Shown one piece after another: positions 1 to 7,020 of a stretch of 19,537 nt of DNA. This DNA comes from Methanobacterium sp. GTDB lineage: Archaea > Methanobacteriota > Methanobacteria > Methanobacteriales > Methanobacteriaceae. Numbering within the stretch: position 1 is the first letter of the stretch; the number at the start of each line of letters is the position of its first letter. Position numbers and translations under genes: made by a program. The stretch is taken from assembly GCA_003164415.1 (NCBI GenBank), contig PLTK01000115.1:1-19537 (forward strand). Direction: 5' to 3'. Under the pieces are notes generated by a model. That model ran no database searches. It was given only the letters and a program-made list of their open reading frames with translations, and was not told the origin of the DNA.

Positions 1-30
1 GAGCATTGCAAGCAACAAATGTCGCTTCAC
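1..30 (-). CDS. Possible gene start running off the left edge
   Basis: On the minus strand a GTG codon at 30-28 opens a frame reading MKRHLLLAML before the window ends, which looks like the start of a signal peptide or membrane segment. A GGGAGG ribosome-binding site lies seven bases upstream, and an in-frame TAG at 45-43 limits upstream extension. A TATA-like TTTATAT (minus strand, 112-118) could drive it with a leader of roughly 60 bases. Only ten residues are visible, so the product is unknown. It competes with a plus-strand open frame over the same bases; at most one is likely to be real. Confidence 0.3.
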   Translation of the reverse strand, partial: MKRHLLLAML

Positions 31-91
31 TATACTGCCTCCCTATGTTTCAGCAATGTCAGATGAACACCGTTTGGGTTCTGACAATTAA
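2..91 (+). CDS. Possible C-terminal end of a gene entering from the left
   Basis: Plus-strand frame 2 is open from the window edge for 29 codons and stops at TAA 89-91. The translated tail contains FTILPPYVSAMSDEHR, which has a protein-like composition, but I do not recognise the family. The GC content of the first 90 bases is visibly higher than in the spacer that follows, as expected if coding ends near 91. A frame of this length can also occur by chance, and the opposite strand offers a competing gene start, so this is weak. Confidence 0.25.
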   Translation, partial: SIASNKCRFTILPPYVSAMSDEHRLGSDN

Positions 92-506
92 TAAGATAGT
101 TGTTAAGAACATATAAATCTTTTGATATAATTCGGCGAAAACTGGATTATATGGCCTGTTATTTGATTTAAAGGCCGTAGAATTAGAATATAATTCCAAA
201 TTCCACCAGAGAAAATTGGTGGATATCCAATAAAAACCCGCTATCAATAGTCATAATAATAGGTGGTCTAAATTATATCCCCTAATCAAGAACACGATTT
301 GCTTACATGGTATTAATTAAAGTTCATTAGTATAATACCCTGAATAAAAAATTAAATTTAAAGGGGAAATTATATTTTTTCCAAATATTGCGATTTGTAC
401 AGATTGTGATGAGCTCATTAATTTTCCCAAAATATTGGATGATATTTATTTTAAATCCCTATTTTTACCAACAAGTTATTATTTGATCAAATGGAAATAT
501 TGTGGC
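92..506. other. AT-rich spacer with a hairpin cluster
   Basis: I see no convincing gene here. A minus-strand frame at 59-247 encodes 62 residues but has no ribosome-binding site and no recognisable features. Three consecutive hairpins occupy 150-223. A TATA-like stretch around 350-362 is the best candidate promoter for the downstream ThiN-HIT gene. Confidence 0.6.
150..223. other. Cluster of three hairpins, candidate structured RNA
   Basis: Three inverted repeats follow one another: 150-157 with 172-179 (eight pairs including one G-T, 14-base loop), 180-184 with 192-196 (five pairs), and 202-208 with 217-223 (seven pairs, TCCACCA with TGGTGGA). These islands are richer in GC than the spacer around them. 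They could form a small structured RNA or leader element on either strand. No known RNA family is recognised, and no promoter or terminator clearly frames the cluster. Confidence 0.25.
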
Positions 507-1616
507 ATGGAATATATCGCGGAAATAGATAACGTTAAAAAAGCAGTTAATATCCTAGAAAATTGTTCAGAATTTACTGCACTCATTCCCGAAGTTCGAA
601 GCAATATTGTTATGGCAGTTGAAGGTGCTGATAGAGTCGAACAAGTTGTTGGAATTCCTGGAAGAATAACCATTGTATATGGCAGGCCTAAAAGTGTGAT
701 GGAACCAGATTTTATGAGTTCATCCCACATGGCACGGCTTGTACTCAGTATGATGAAACACGACCCAACAATAAGAAGTGCCATTAACATGAAGTACGAT
801 CCAAAAATACTGGAAATATGTAAAAAACTGGGTTTAAAGGTATCTTCATATAATAGGGCCAATGAACCCTCAGATGTGAAGGAAGTTGAGGGAAGTACAA
901 TTCCATGGGGAGTTGAAACCGCAATAGATAAAATAGGTATAATTCCAGATGTAATCTATCATCTGGGTGCATGGGGTAAAGAACCCATGATATGTCTAGT
1001 CGGACCCAGTGCAGTTGAAGTGGCTGAAATGAGTGTTTGTATTGCCAAACTATATGATATCCAGGAAAATAATATGGTTGAACCATACACACCCGAGCTT
1101 GAACCAACTGATAAATGTCATGATGTTATATTTTCACCCAGAAGGGGTTTGTGGAAGGCGCATAAATCAGATGTACCATGCATATTTTGTGCTATAGCTG
1201 ATGGTAATCCAAATATAGAAGAAAAGGTATTATACAATGATAAAATAAATATGGTGCTAATGAATATATTCCCATACACAAGGGGCCATCTTGAAGTTGT
1301 ACCTGTTAAACATTATACCGACATCAATGAAATAGGTTCAGAAGAAATTAAAAAATTGTTTTGTCTAGTTCAAAGGACAATATCACTAGTCAAGGAAGTA
1401 ATCAAACCAGATGGTATTAATGTCGGTTTAAACCTGGGAAAAAGTGCCGGTGCAAGCATAGAACATATTCACATTCACATTGTTCCCAGATTCGAATTAG
1501 AATCAGGATTTATGGAAACAACAGCTAATACACGGATAATTGATGAAGATATTAATGTTACATACGCTAAATTTATTGAAAAGCTTGATATTTTGAGGGA
1601 CCATCATGAAGTATGA
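507..1616 (+). CDS. ThiN-HIT fusion protein
   Basis: The protein has 369 residues. Residues about 9-185 match the archaeal ThiN domain (thiamine-phosphate synthase type, as in the C-terminal half of ThiDN): PEVRSNI (28-34), PGRI (51-54) and SSSHMAR (71-77). Arg53 and His74 are 21 residues apart, the same spacing as the Arg/His pair I recall as essential in Pyrobaculum ThiDN, so the domain may be active. From about residue 203 there is a HIT domain with CxxC (Cys225, Cys228), His269 and the triad H320-I-H322-I-H324 before VPR, so both the zinc site and the nucleotide-binding triad look intact. HIT proteins hydrolyse or transfer nucleotidyl groups. The open frame extends up to ATG 435, but ThiN homology begins just after Met 507, which I chose; neither start has a clear ribosome-binding site. 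The gene overlaps the downstream SIS gene by 11 bases. The domain calls are solid; the joint function is unknown. Confidence 0.85.
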   Translation: MEYIAEIDNVKKAVNILENCSEFTALIPEVRSNIVMAVEGADRVEQVVGIPGRITIVYGRPKSVMEPDFMSSSHMARLVLSMMKHDPTIRSAINMKYDPKILEICKKLGLKVSSYNRANEPSDVKEVEGSTIPWGVETAIDKIGIIPDVIYHLGAWGKEPMICLVGPSAVEVAEMSVCIAKLYDIQENNMVEPYTPELEPTDKCHDVIFSPRRGLWKAHKSDVPCIFCAIADGNPNIEEKVLYNDKINMVLMNIFPYTRGHLEVVPVKHYTDINEIGSEEIKKLFCLVQRTISLVKEVIKPDGINVGLNLGKSAGASIEHIHIHIVPRFELESGFMETTANTRIIDEDINVTYAKFIEKLDILRDHHEV

Positions 1617-2610
1617 TATGTACGATGAAGTTTTAGAACAACCAATATCACTTGAAAAGACTTTAAAAGCAGAAAAATCTCATATGATTGAGATTGCAGA
1701 GAAATTAAAAGGAATGGACAAGATATATCTGGTTGGTTGTGGAAGTTCCCTTTCAACATGTTACTCTACTAGGGATGCCCTGGAATTCCTGTCAGATATC
1801 AATATTGAAGTACACACAGGATATGAATTTGTCTATCACAAAAAAATTCAAAAAATAAATTCAGCATTAATTGTAACATCACAATCTGGTGAAACAGCAG
1901 ATACTGTAGCGGCACTAAGAAAAGCACGTGAAAATGGTATTTATACTGTTTCAATCACCAACGAACCCGAAAGCAGTATGATGAAAGAAGCTGAAGATTC
2001 TGTACTTACCCGTTGTGGTCGAGAAACTGCAATATTAGGCACAAAAACCTATATGACTCAGCTTTTATGCTTATATGAAATTTTATTTACAATGGAAGGA
2101 TCTGAGGAGTCTAAAAAGATTTTAATGGATCTTGAAAGAATTCCGACTATAACGGCAGAATTGATTAAAACCACCGAGGAAGAGAATAAGGTTCTTGCAG
2201 AAAGTTTCAAGGATGAGGATATTTTCTACTGTATGGGAAGCGGTCCGAACTTTGGACTGGCCTACAAAGTTGCAATGACTATGCTGATGGAAGGGGCATT
2301 AAAACATGCATGTCCACTCTACTCTGGCGAGTTTAGACATGGTTTAATTGAAAGAGCAGAGAAGGATGTTCCCATAATATTTCTTGAAGCAGGATTTCCT
2401 GGAGATGAACACACCAATAAATCAATTGAATTTTCGGAGAGCATAGGTGCAAAAACCATTATATTCCATATGGAAGATTATTCGGACATACATCCATTAC
2501 TCGCACCATTTATACTTGTTGTACCAATGGAATGGTTTATATATTATCTTTCACACTACAGTGGCGAAGATCCAGGCAGTACAAGACATATTGGTAAGGT
2601 CAGGTACTAA
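1606..2610 (+). CDS. GlmS-like double-SIS sugar-phosphate isomerase or deaminase
   Basis: The protein has 334 residues and two SIS (sugar isomerase) domains, equivalent to the isomerase half of glucosamine-6-phosphate synthase without the N-terminal glutaminase. Domain 1 has GCGSS (44-48), SQSGETADT (92-100) and TKTYMTQ (146-152). Domain 2 has GSGP (211-214) and GEFRHG (241-246), whose Glu and His match the catalytic pair region of this family, and it ends in a GKV tail containing Lys331. Without a glutaminase it should use free ammonia, release it (deaminase), or act on another amino sugar or glycated substrate as AgaS/FrlB relatives do. The start overlaps the ThiN-HIT stop by 11 bases and has a GAGG ribosome-binding site at 1595-1598, so the two genes are probably translated from one mRNA. 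The exact substrate cannot be read from the sequence. Confidence 0.8.
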   Translation: MKYDMYDEVLEQPISLEKTLKAEKSHMIEIAEKLKGMDKIYLVGCGSSLSTCYSTRDALEFLSDINIEVHTGYEFVYHKKIQKINSALIVTSQSGETADTVAALRKARENGIYTVSITNEPESSMMKEAEDSVLTRCGRETAILGTKTYMTQLLCLYEILFTMEGSEESKKILMDLERIPTITAELIKTTEEENKVLAESFKDEDIFYCMGSGPNFGLAYKVAMTMLMEGALKHACPLYSGEFRHGLIERAEKDVPIIFLEAGFPGDEHTNKSIEFSESIGAKTIIFHMEDYSDIHPLLAPFILVVPMEWFIYYLSHYSGEDPGSTRHIGKVRY

Positions 2611-2664
2611 AAAAATATTTCCTATAATTTTAAAAATAATGGATATATGAAATATTTGGTTCTA

Positions 2665-2721
2665 AAATAAATGATTTATTTATAGATCATATTAATAATC
2701 GTATAAAATCCGTTTTTTTTT
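2665..2721 (+). terminator. Terminator region between converging operons
   Basis: A perfect AT inverted repeat (AAATAAAT at 2665-2672, ATTTATTT at 2674-2681) is followed by a run of nine T at 2713-2721. Oligo-T tracts are the usual archaeal transcription stop. It lies 103-111 bases after the SIS gene and just before the converging heat-shock gene. Confidence 0.5.
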
Positions 2722-2736
2722 CGATTTTATCATATA

Positions 2737-3162
2737 TCAATCGAGTTTAACTTCATAACTCTTTTTTTCAGTTTGTTTGGTTAATACCAGAGTCAATACC
2801 CCATTTTCAAATACTGCTGATGTTTCATTGAGTTTGATTTTTGAGGGTAATGATATGCTTCTATTTATCTGCCCATACCTTCTTTCTTTTCTTATGAAAT
2901 TTTTTCCATCGGGTTCTTCATTGAACTTGGCTGTGATCTCCAGTGAACCTTCAGTCATTTCAATGGTTATATCTTCCTTATTTACGCCTGGAAGGTCTGT
3001 TATCACACTTATATATTCAGGGTCTTCGATAAGGTCCATGGCAGGTTTCTGAGTTGAGTTTGAAGCATATCCATTAACAACACCACCAATATCCTTCTGC
3101 TTATCTTTGATTGTATCAACTATATCGTTAAATACCTCTTCAGCTCGGCTTCTTCGATTCAT
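2737..3162 (-). CDS. Small heat-shock protein, Hsp20/alpha-crystallin family
   Basis: This is an ATP-independent holdase chaperone of 141 residues. The alpha-crystallin domain spans roughly residues 40-132, with ITDLPGVNKEDI, SLEIT and the hallmark ENGVLTLVLTK near the end. The C-terminus VKLD resembles the short hydrophobic tail motif used in oligomer assembly, in a weak form. The charged N-terminal arm is short. The open frame could start eight codons earlier at 3186, but ATG 3162 has GGAGG about nine bases upstream, so I chose it. The start lies inside the last 23 bases of the NOG1-like GTPase gene, indicating translational coupling. Hsp20 genes are usually heat-induced; I see no separate promoter because the upstream sequence is coding. 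Confidence 0.9.
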   Translation of the reverse strand: MNRRSRAEEVFNDIVDTIKDKQKDIGGVVNGYASNSTQKPAMDLIEDPEYISVITDLPGVNKEDITIEMTEGSLEITAKFNEEPDGKNFIRKERRYGQINRSISLPSKIKLNETSAVFENGVLTLVLTKQTEKKSYEVKLD

Positions 3163-4138
3163 TATCAAATTCCTCCATTTTAGCAATTATTTCAGGAACT
3201 CCTGTTCCTTTGGATGCAGATAGCATAAGGGGATTCTCTACCTGTTCAATATATTTGTTAACATGTTCTTGATCTTCAACCAGATCCATTTTATTAAAAA
3301 TACATTGCACAGGAGTTTTGAAAACATGTTTTATTTCATTATAAAGATTTAATTGACTCTCTAAAGGATATCCTGATGTTTCTGATGCATCAAATATATA
3401 AAAAACCAAATTAGCCAGATGTTCCAGTGCTACCATTGCATTTAGTTCTATCTCATTCATATCCTGTACAGGTCTGTCTAATAGACCTGGAGTGTCAATA
3501 AACTGGAAATGAGCCCATTTATGTTCAAGGTGCCCTATTTGGATTCCTGTAGTTGTGAAGGGATAATCTGCAACTTTAGGTTCTGCTGTTGTTAACTGAC
3601 GCAGAAGTGTTGATTTTCCTACATTTGGAAATCCTGCTATTACTGCTGTGGTTGCCTTAAAATCTATGGTTGGCATGTTTCTGAGTTTTTGTTTTGCAAA
3701 GTCCAGAAAGTTAAGTTCGTCTTCTATCCTGTATACAACAGAAGCTAATCTTCCAAAAGCTTCTTTTCTAACTTTTGAAGCATCAACAGGACTTGATCTT
3801 CTTATTTTAAAGACATATTGATTTTCAAATTTGGCTATTATATCTACAGCCCATTTGAGTGCTCCTAAAGATTTTTTAAACTGGTCAACGCCCACTACCA
3901 CGTCTATATAGTCCTGGTAAAACATGTTCAACGTTGAGATCTTAGGCACTTTTTCAAGTATACTGTTGAAAGTTTCTTGAGTTACCTGACATGCTGTTTT
4001 AATTCTTGCCTCTTCAGTCTGCTTTGATTTTTGGTATCGGGGAATTTTAGAACTCCTTACCTTGTTAGCAGCTTTCTTAGCCCTACTGAAACTTTTATCC
4101 AGAACCTCTTCTGGGGTTGGAACGGTTGGTATAAACAT
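3140..4138 (-). CDS. NOG1-like GTPase of the Obg/NOG1 family
   Basis: The protein has 332 residues. The N-terminal helical region (about 1-160) and the G domain match the archaeal form of NOG1, a GTPase involved in large ribosomal subunit assembly in eukaryotes. Nucleotide motifs are complete: G1 GFPNVGKS (169-176), G2 threonine in PFTTTG (194-199), G3 DTPG (215-218), G4 NKMD (282-285) and G5 SASKG near 308. It is much shorter than eukaryotic NOG1 and lacks the long C-terminal extension, as expected in archaea. The start ATG is preceded by GTGATC, a match to the distal part of the archaeal anti-Shine-Dalgarno. It is first in a two-gene operon with Hsp20. Confidence 0.9.
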   Translation of the reverse strand: MFIPTVPTPEEVLDKSFSRAKKAANKVRSSKIPRYQKSKQTEEARIKTACQVTQETFNSILEKVPKISTLNMFYQDYIDVVVGVDQFKKSLGALKWAVDIIAKFENQYVFKIRRSSPVDASKVRKEAFGRLASVVYRIEDELNFLDFAKQKLRNMPTIDFKATTAVIAGFPNVGKSTLLRQLTTAEPKVADYPFTTTGIQIGHLEHKWAHFQFIDTPGLLDRPVQDMNEIELNAMVALEHLANLVFYIFDASETSGYPLESQLNLYNEIKHVFKTPVQCIFNKMDLVEDQEHVNKYIEQVENPLMLSASKGTGVPEIIAKMEEFDNESKKPS

Positions 4139-4474
4139 TTGATCACTTTTTTTATGAATTAATTAAGTTATTCCTTTTTTTAGTTAATTGAATATTATAT
4201 TACTAAGTAAATTTGATTATAACGAGTTTTAATGAATTTAAATTTCATCATGAATTAGTGGATGCATAATTAGAAACTCTATAATACATTAAGGTTAGTA
4301 TGTACTATGATATTTAACCTTCCCCTTAAAATTAAAAAAAATGAAAAAATATAATCAACATATTGAATTGAAATTTTAGCTACCCTCATAGGATATTTCA
4401 TTATTTTAACGGAAATTTGATTCAGGGTTTACGGTAATACATATTGAAGGGTGGATTTGTACCTCTTTTAAATT
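4139..4474. other. AT-rich spacer with a hairpin and an oligo-T stop
   Basis: There is no gene here. It holds the promoter side of the GTPase operon and the 3' end of the TldD-AMMECR1 transcript. A seven-base inverted repeat (AAGGTTA 4291-4297, TAACCTT 4315-4321) lies on the promoter side, with a 17-base loop. Confidence 0.6.
4329..4347 (-). terminator. Oligo-T terminator after AMMECR1
   Basis: Read on the minus strand this is two runs of six and eight T separated by CA, about 130 bases beyond the AMMECR1 stop. It is the first strong oligo-T stretch after that gene. Confidence 0.5.
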
Positions 4475-5035
4475 CTATTCTCCAAATATTTGGGAGGAAA
4501 ATTTATATATCTTAACATCTGTTGTGAGCCAACAGTTAGATTCTAATCCTGCCTTCATACATGTGTTTGATAGGAATTCTTCCTTATTCCAACCCCATTC
4601 AGTAGCCACCTGGGGTAGTAATAATCCCCTGTATGGTCCACTCTCAACTATTAGACCGTCATGACCAATTTCAATATTATTTATATAATCAATTGGTTTA
4701 TCAACTTTGATTAAAGCAGGTTTAGTGAGTACACTCACCTCAACATGTACTTTATCCAGTTCAGTAGGATTTAAAGGATTGAAACGTGGATCTCTGATAG
4801 CTGCAGATATTGCTGCGTCAATCACAGCATTTAATAATGGCATAACTGGTTCTGGATATCCTATACATCCACGAAGCTCATTTTCAATATTTAAAGTTAC
4901 AAATACTCCCATGTCTTCCATTAATTTTGGATCAGCATCTTCAGGAATTTCGATTACTTTTTTTTCATTTAGATAGGTGACAATTGCCTTTCTTGCAAGT
5001 TTAACCAAAAATTTTCCATCTTCTTCAGATAACAT
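4475..5035 (-). CDS. AMMECR1 domain protein
   Basis: The protein has 186 residues, the full length of a stand-alone archaeal AMMECR1 protein. The family signature LRGCIGY is at 54-60, followed by AAIRDPRFNPL and the conserved C-terminal stretch YRGLLLPQVATEWGW. The biochemical role of the family is not established; human AMMECR1 is linked to a developmental syndrome, and archaeal members are often near MEMO or radical-SAM genes, neither of which is here. ATG 5035 has GGAGGA about ten bases upstream. The gene starts 44 bases after the tldD stop, so it is probably the second gene of that operon. Identification of the family is secure, function is not. Confidence 0.92.
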   Translation of the reverse strand: MLSEEDGKFLVKLARKAIVTYLNEKKVIEIPEDADPKLMEDMGVFVTLNIENELRGCIGYPEPVMPLLNAVIDAAISAAIRDPRFNPLNPTELDKVHVEVSVLTKPALIKVDKPIDYINNIEIGHDGLIVESGPYRGLLLPQVATEWGWNKEEFLSNTCMKAGLESNCWLTTDVKIYKFSSQIFGE

Positions 5036-5079
5036 AGATCTTTATCCTCCAAATTTAAAAATTTGTTAAATAAGTTAAT

Positions 5080-6462
5080 TTATGTTCCTCCCACAGTTGC
5101 ATGGGATACCTTCACATGGGGACCGCCATCTCCAACAGGAACTGTTTGTCCTGCTTTTCCACAGAATCCAACACCCATCTTAAAGTCTGATCCCACAGCC
5201 TCTACATTGTTAAGAATTTCCATTATACTACCCGAAAGAGATACATCCCTAAGAGGATCTTTAATTTCCCCATTCTCAATTATAAATGATTCAGCAGCAT
5301 TGAATTGGAATATTCCCTTTCCCGTATCAACCTGTCCTCCCCTAGAGCCTTTGAGGTATATTCCATCTTTCATACCTTCTAATAATTCCTCAAATGTTTG
5401 ATCACCAGGTTTTAGGTAGGTGTTACTCATCCTAACTATTGGTTGTTCCCCAACTGAGGATCTTGCATTTCCTGAGGATTTTATGCCGAGTTTTGATGCT
5501 GTTTCCCTTGAACTTAGGAGTGATGATAAAACGCCATCCTTCACAAGAATATTTTCCGATGTTTTTACACCCTCGGCATCGTAGGGATAATATCCAAATG
5601 CATCCATACTTGCATCATCTACTATTGTAACAAGTTTGGAACCTATTTGAGTCCCCATTTTACCTTTCAAGATAGAATCATTTTGAAGTATTAAATCCGC
5701 TTCTGATGCATGTCCCAGAGCTTCGTGTATAAAAACACCCGTTAATTCCGGGTCAAGAACTACAGGAAAACTTCCGGATGGTGGTGATGTTGCACTCAGT
5801 AATCTAACTGCCTTTGATGCAGCCGTTCTACCAAATTCTTCAATGTCATGATTTTTTATTACCTCATAACCCTTGGATCCACCAATACTTTTGTGTCCAA
5901 ATTGTATGTTACCTTGGTCTGATGCAACTGCATTTAAGAACATTGCAACTCTTGATTCTTCAATACTTAATGATGATCCTTCAGAATTTAAGTAAATGGT
6001 TGTTCCTTCACCATCAACATAATTTACTGTGGTACTCACAATTTTTTCGATGTTGGCTGCTGCCTCTGCATCCTTCATAACTTCCTTTTTTTCATCCAAC
6101 GATACTGTAGAGGGTAATAATTTGGCTTTGAATTTTACTTTATCATTAGAAGGTTCAACCTCTGTAATTTCAACATCACTTGTAAGTGATTTTGCAAGTT
6201 TAAGCGCTGATTGAGCCATTTCATCAAGTTTTGATATTTGGGTAGTGTATCCAAATCCCCATGATCCATTTTTTAAGACACGTACAGATCCACCGAAATC
6301 TGATCCGGACCGTATCTCCTGGATCTTACCATCCTTCATAACTATTATATTGTTAGTACTTTCATTAACCCTAATATCAACATAATCTGCCTTACTATCC
6401 ATGGAATCTATTGTTTTTCTGAATAAATCTGGATCCAATCTATTTTCTGTTGAAGATGGCAT
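5080..6462 (-). CDS. tldD: TldD family metalloprotease
   Basis: The protein has 460 residues, normal for TldD. The zinc motif HEALGH is at 246-251, and the conserved C-terminal GFCGK contains Cys434, a likely third zinc ligand. Family-typical stretches include RSGSDFGGSVRV near 51-62 and KGSRGGQVDTGKG in the last quarter. In bacteria TldD works as a heterodimer with TldE (PmbA), degrading unfolded peptides and trimming modified peptides; TldE has lost the zinc ligands. No tldE gene is in this window, so the partner must lie elsewhere or be absent. ATG 6462 has AAGGAG eight bases upstream. It is followed by AMMECR1 in the same direction. Confidence 0.92.
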   Translation of the reverse strand: MPSSTENRLDPDLFRKTIDSMDSKADYVDIRVNESTNNIIVMKDGKIQEIRSGSDFGGSVRVLKNGSWGFGYTTQISKLDEMAQSALKLAKSLTSDVEITEVEPSNDKVKFKAKLLPSTVSLDEKKEVMKDAEAAANIEKIVSTTVNYVDGEGTTIYLNSEGSSLSIEESRVAMFLNAVASDQGNIQFGHKSIGGSKGYEVIKNHDIEEFGRTAASKAVRLLSATSPPSGSFPVVLDPELTGVFIHEALGHASEADLILQNDSILKGKMGTQIGSKLVTIVDDASMDAFGYYPYDAEGVKTSENILVKDGVLSSLLSSRETASKLGIKSSGNARSSVGEQPIVRMSNTYLKPGDQTFEELLEGMKDGIYLKGSRGGQVDTGKGIFQFNAAESFIIENGEIKDPLRDVSLSGSIMEILNNVEAVGSDFKMGVGFCGKAGQTVPVGDGGPHVKVSHATVGGT

Positions 6463-6847
6463 ATTTATGACTCCTTTTCAATAATCTATATTATTCTTAC
6501 ATTTTTTTTATGAAAGTTAATTTTTTTAATTTATTAATATTTTGGTGTACAAAAAGAAATATTTTCCCCTATTTTTATATCAGAACCAAATGATTAACTA
6601 AATTTCTACAATAGTATATTAATTCTAAAATAGAATTTAGAATTGATTTTGATTATATTAATTGTAGCTGGATATATTTAATATTTATATTAATTTTAGT
6701 TGGTCAATTAAAGTAAACATTTAATTATTATTATTTTGTCTAAAATTTTATTACATATCGAATATATGGTATTAATATAGTAAAAGTAGTTAAAATATAA
6801 AGTTTATAATTAAATTGTCCCTTAGATAAAACACCGGAGGTGAAAAA
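6463..6847. other. Divergent promoter region of tldD and the cysteine microprotein
   Basis: A very AT-rich divergent spacer. I see no gene. The left side must hold the tldD promoter. The right side holds a TATA-like box at 6792-6801 and the strong ribosome-binding site GGAGGTGA at 6836-6843 for the microprotein. Confidence 0.6.
6792..6801 (+). promoter_or_regulatory. TATA-like box for the cysteine microprotein
   Basis: AAAATATAAA fits an archaeal TATA box. With the usual spacing of about 25 bases the transcript would start near 6820, giving a leader of roughly 28 bases ending in GGAGGTGA. Confidence 0.4.
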
Positions 6848-6943
6848 GTGCAAGCACAATTCGACCTACAACACTTCTGTTGCGGCCCTAAAGGTTGTGA
6901 AATAGAAATTGTTTATGGTGAAATGATGGATGCAGAAGATTAA
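6848..6943 (+). CDS. 31-residue cysteine-rich microprotein
   Basis: A GTG-initiated frame of 31 codons ends at TAA 6941-6943. The centre reads HFCCGPKGC (residues 9-17), with three cysteines and a Gly-Pro turn, and the C-terminal half is acidic, ending MMDAED. Evidence that it is translated: GGAGGTGA (6836-6843), an eight-base match to the archaeal anti-Shine-Dalgarno and the best in the window, ends four bases before GTG; GC content rises sharply over exactly this frame; and it uses TTC for both Phe, CAC for His and CTA for Leu where neighbouring genes favour TTT and CAT, suggesting high expression. An oligo-T stop follows. The next gene (77 bases on) is the DUF39 sulfurtransferase, hinting at a sulfur or metal role or a cysteine-sensing leader. 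I recognise no family. Confidence 0.7.
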   Translation: MQAQFDLQHFCCGPKGCEIEIVYGEMMDAED

Positions 6944-6951
6944 ATTTTATT

Positions 6952-6975
6952 AAGTTTTACAACTTTATTTTTTTT
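6952..6975 (+). terminator. Hairpin plus T8 after the microprotein
   Basis: AAGTT-TTAC-AACTT (6952-6965) is followed by a run of eight T at 6968-6975, and another six T at 6983-6988. It could end the microprotein transcript or attenuate readthrough into the downstream homocysteine genes. Confidence 0.5.
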
Positions 6976-7020
6976 ATTATTATTTTTTAATGTTTAATAT
7001 ATGATTATGAGGGTACGGAT

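Noticed and set aside
59..247. 62-residue minus-strand frame in the left spacer
   Set aside because: It overlaps the hairpin cluster, has no ribosome-binding site, and its translation looks like random AT-rich sequence.
435..506. N-terminal extension of the ThiN-HIT gene to ATG 435
   Set aside because: The extra 24 residues precede the ThiN homology and no ribosome-binding site supports the upstream ATG. The shorter start is preferred, although the transcript start is not fixed.
5063..6214. Several plus-strand frames opposite tldD
   Set aside because: They are antisense shadows of a clear TldD coding sequence, with no ribosome-binding sites and no recognisable domains.
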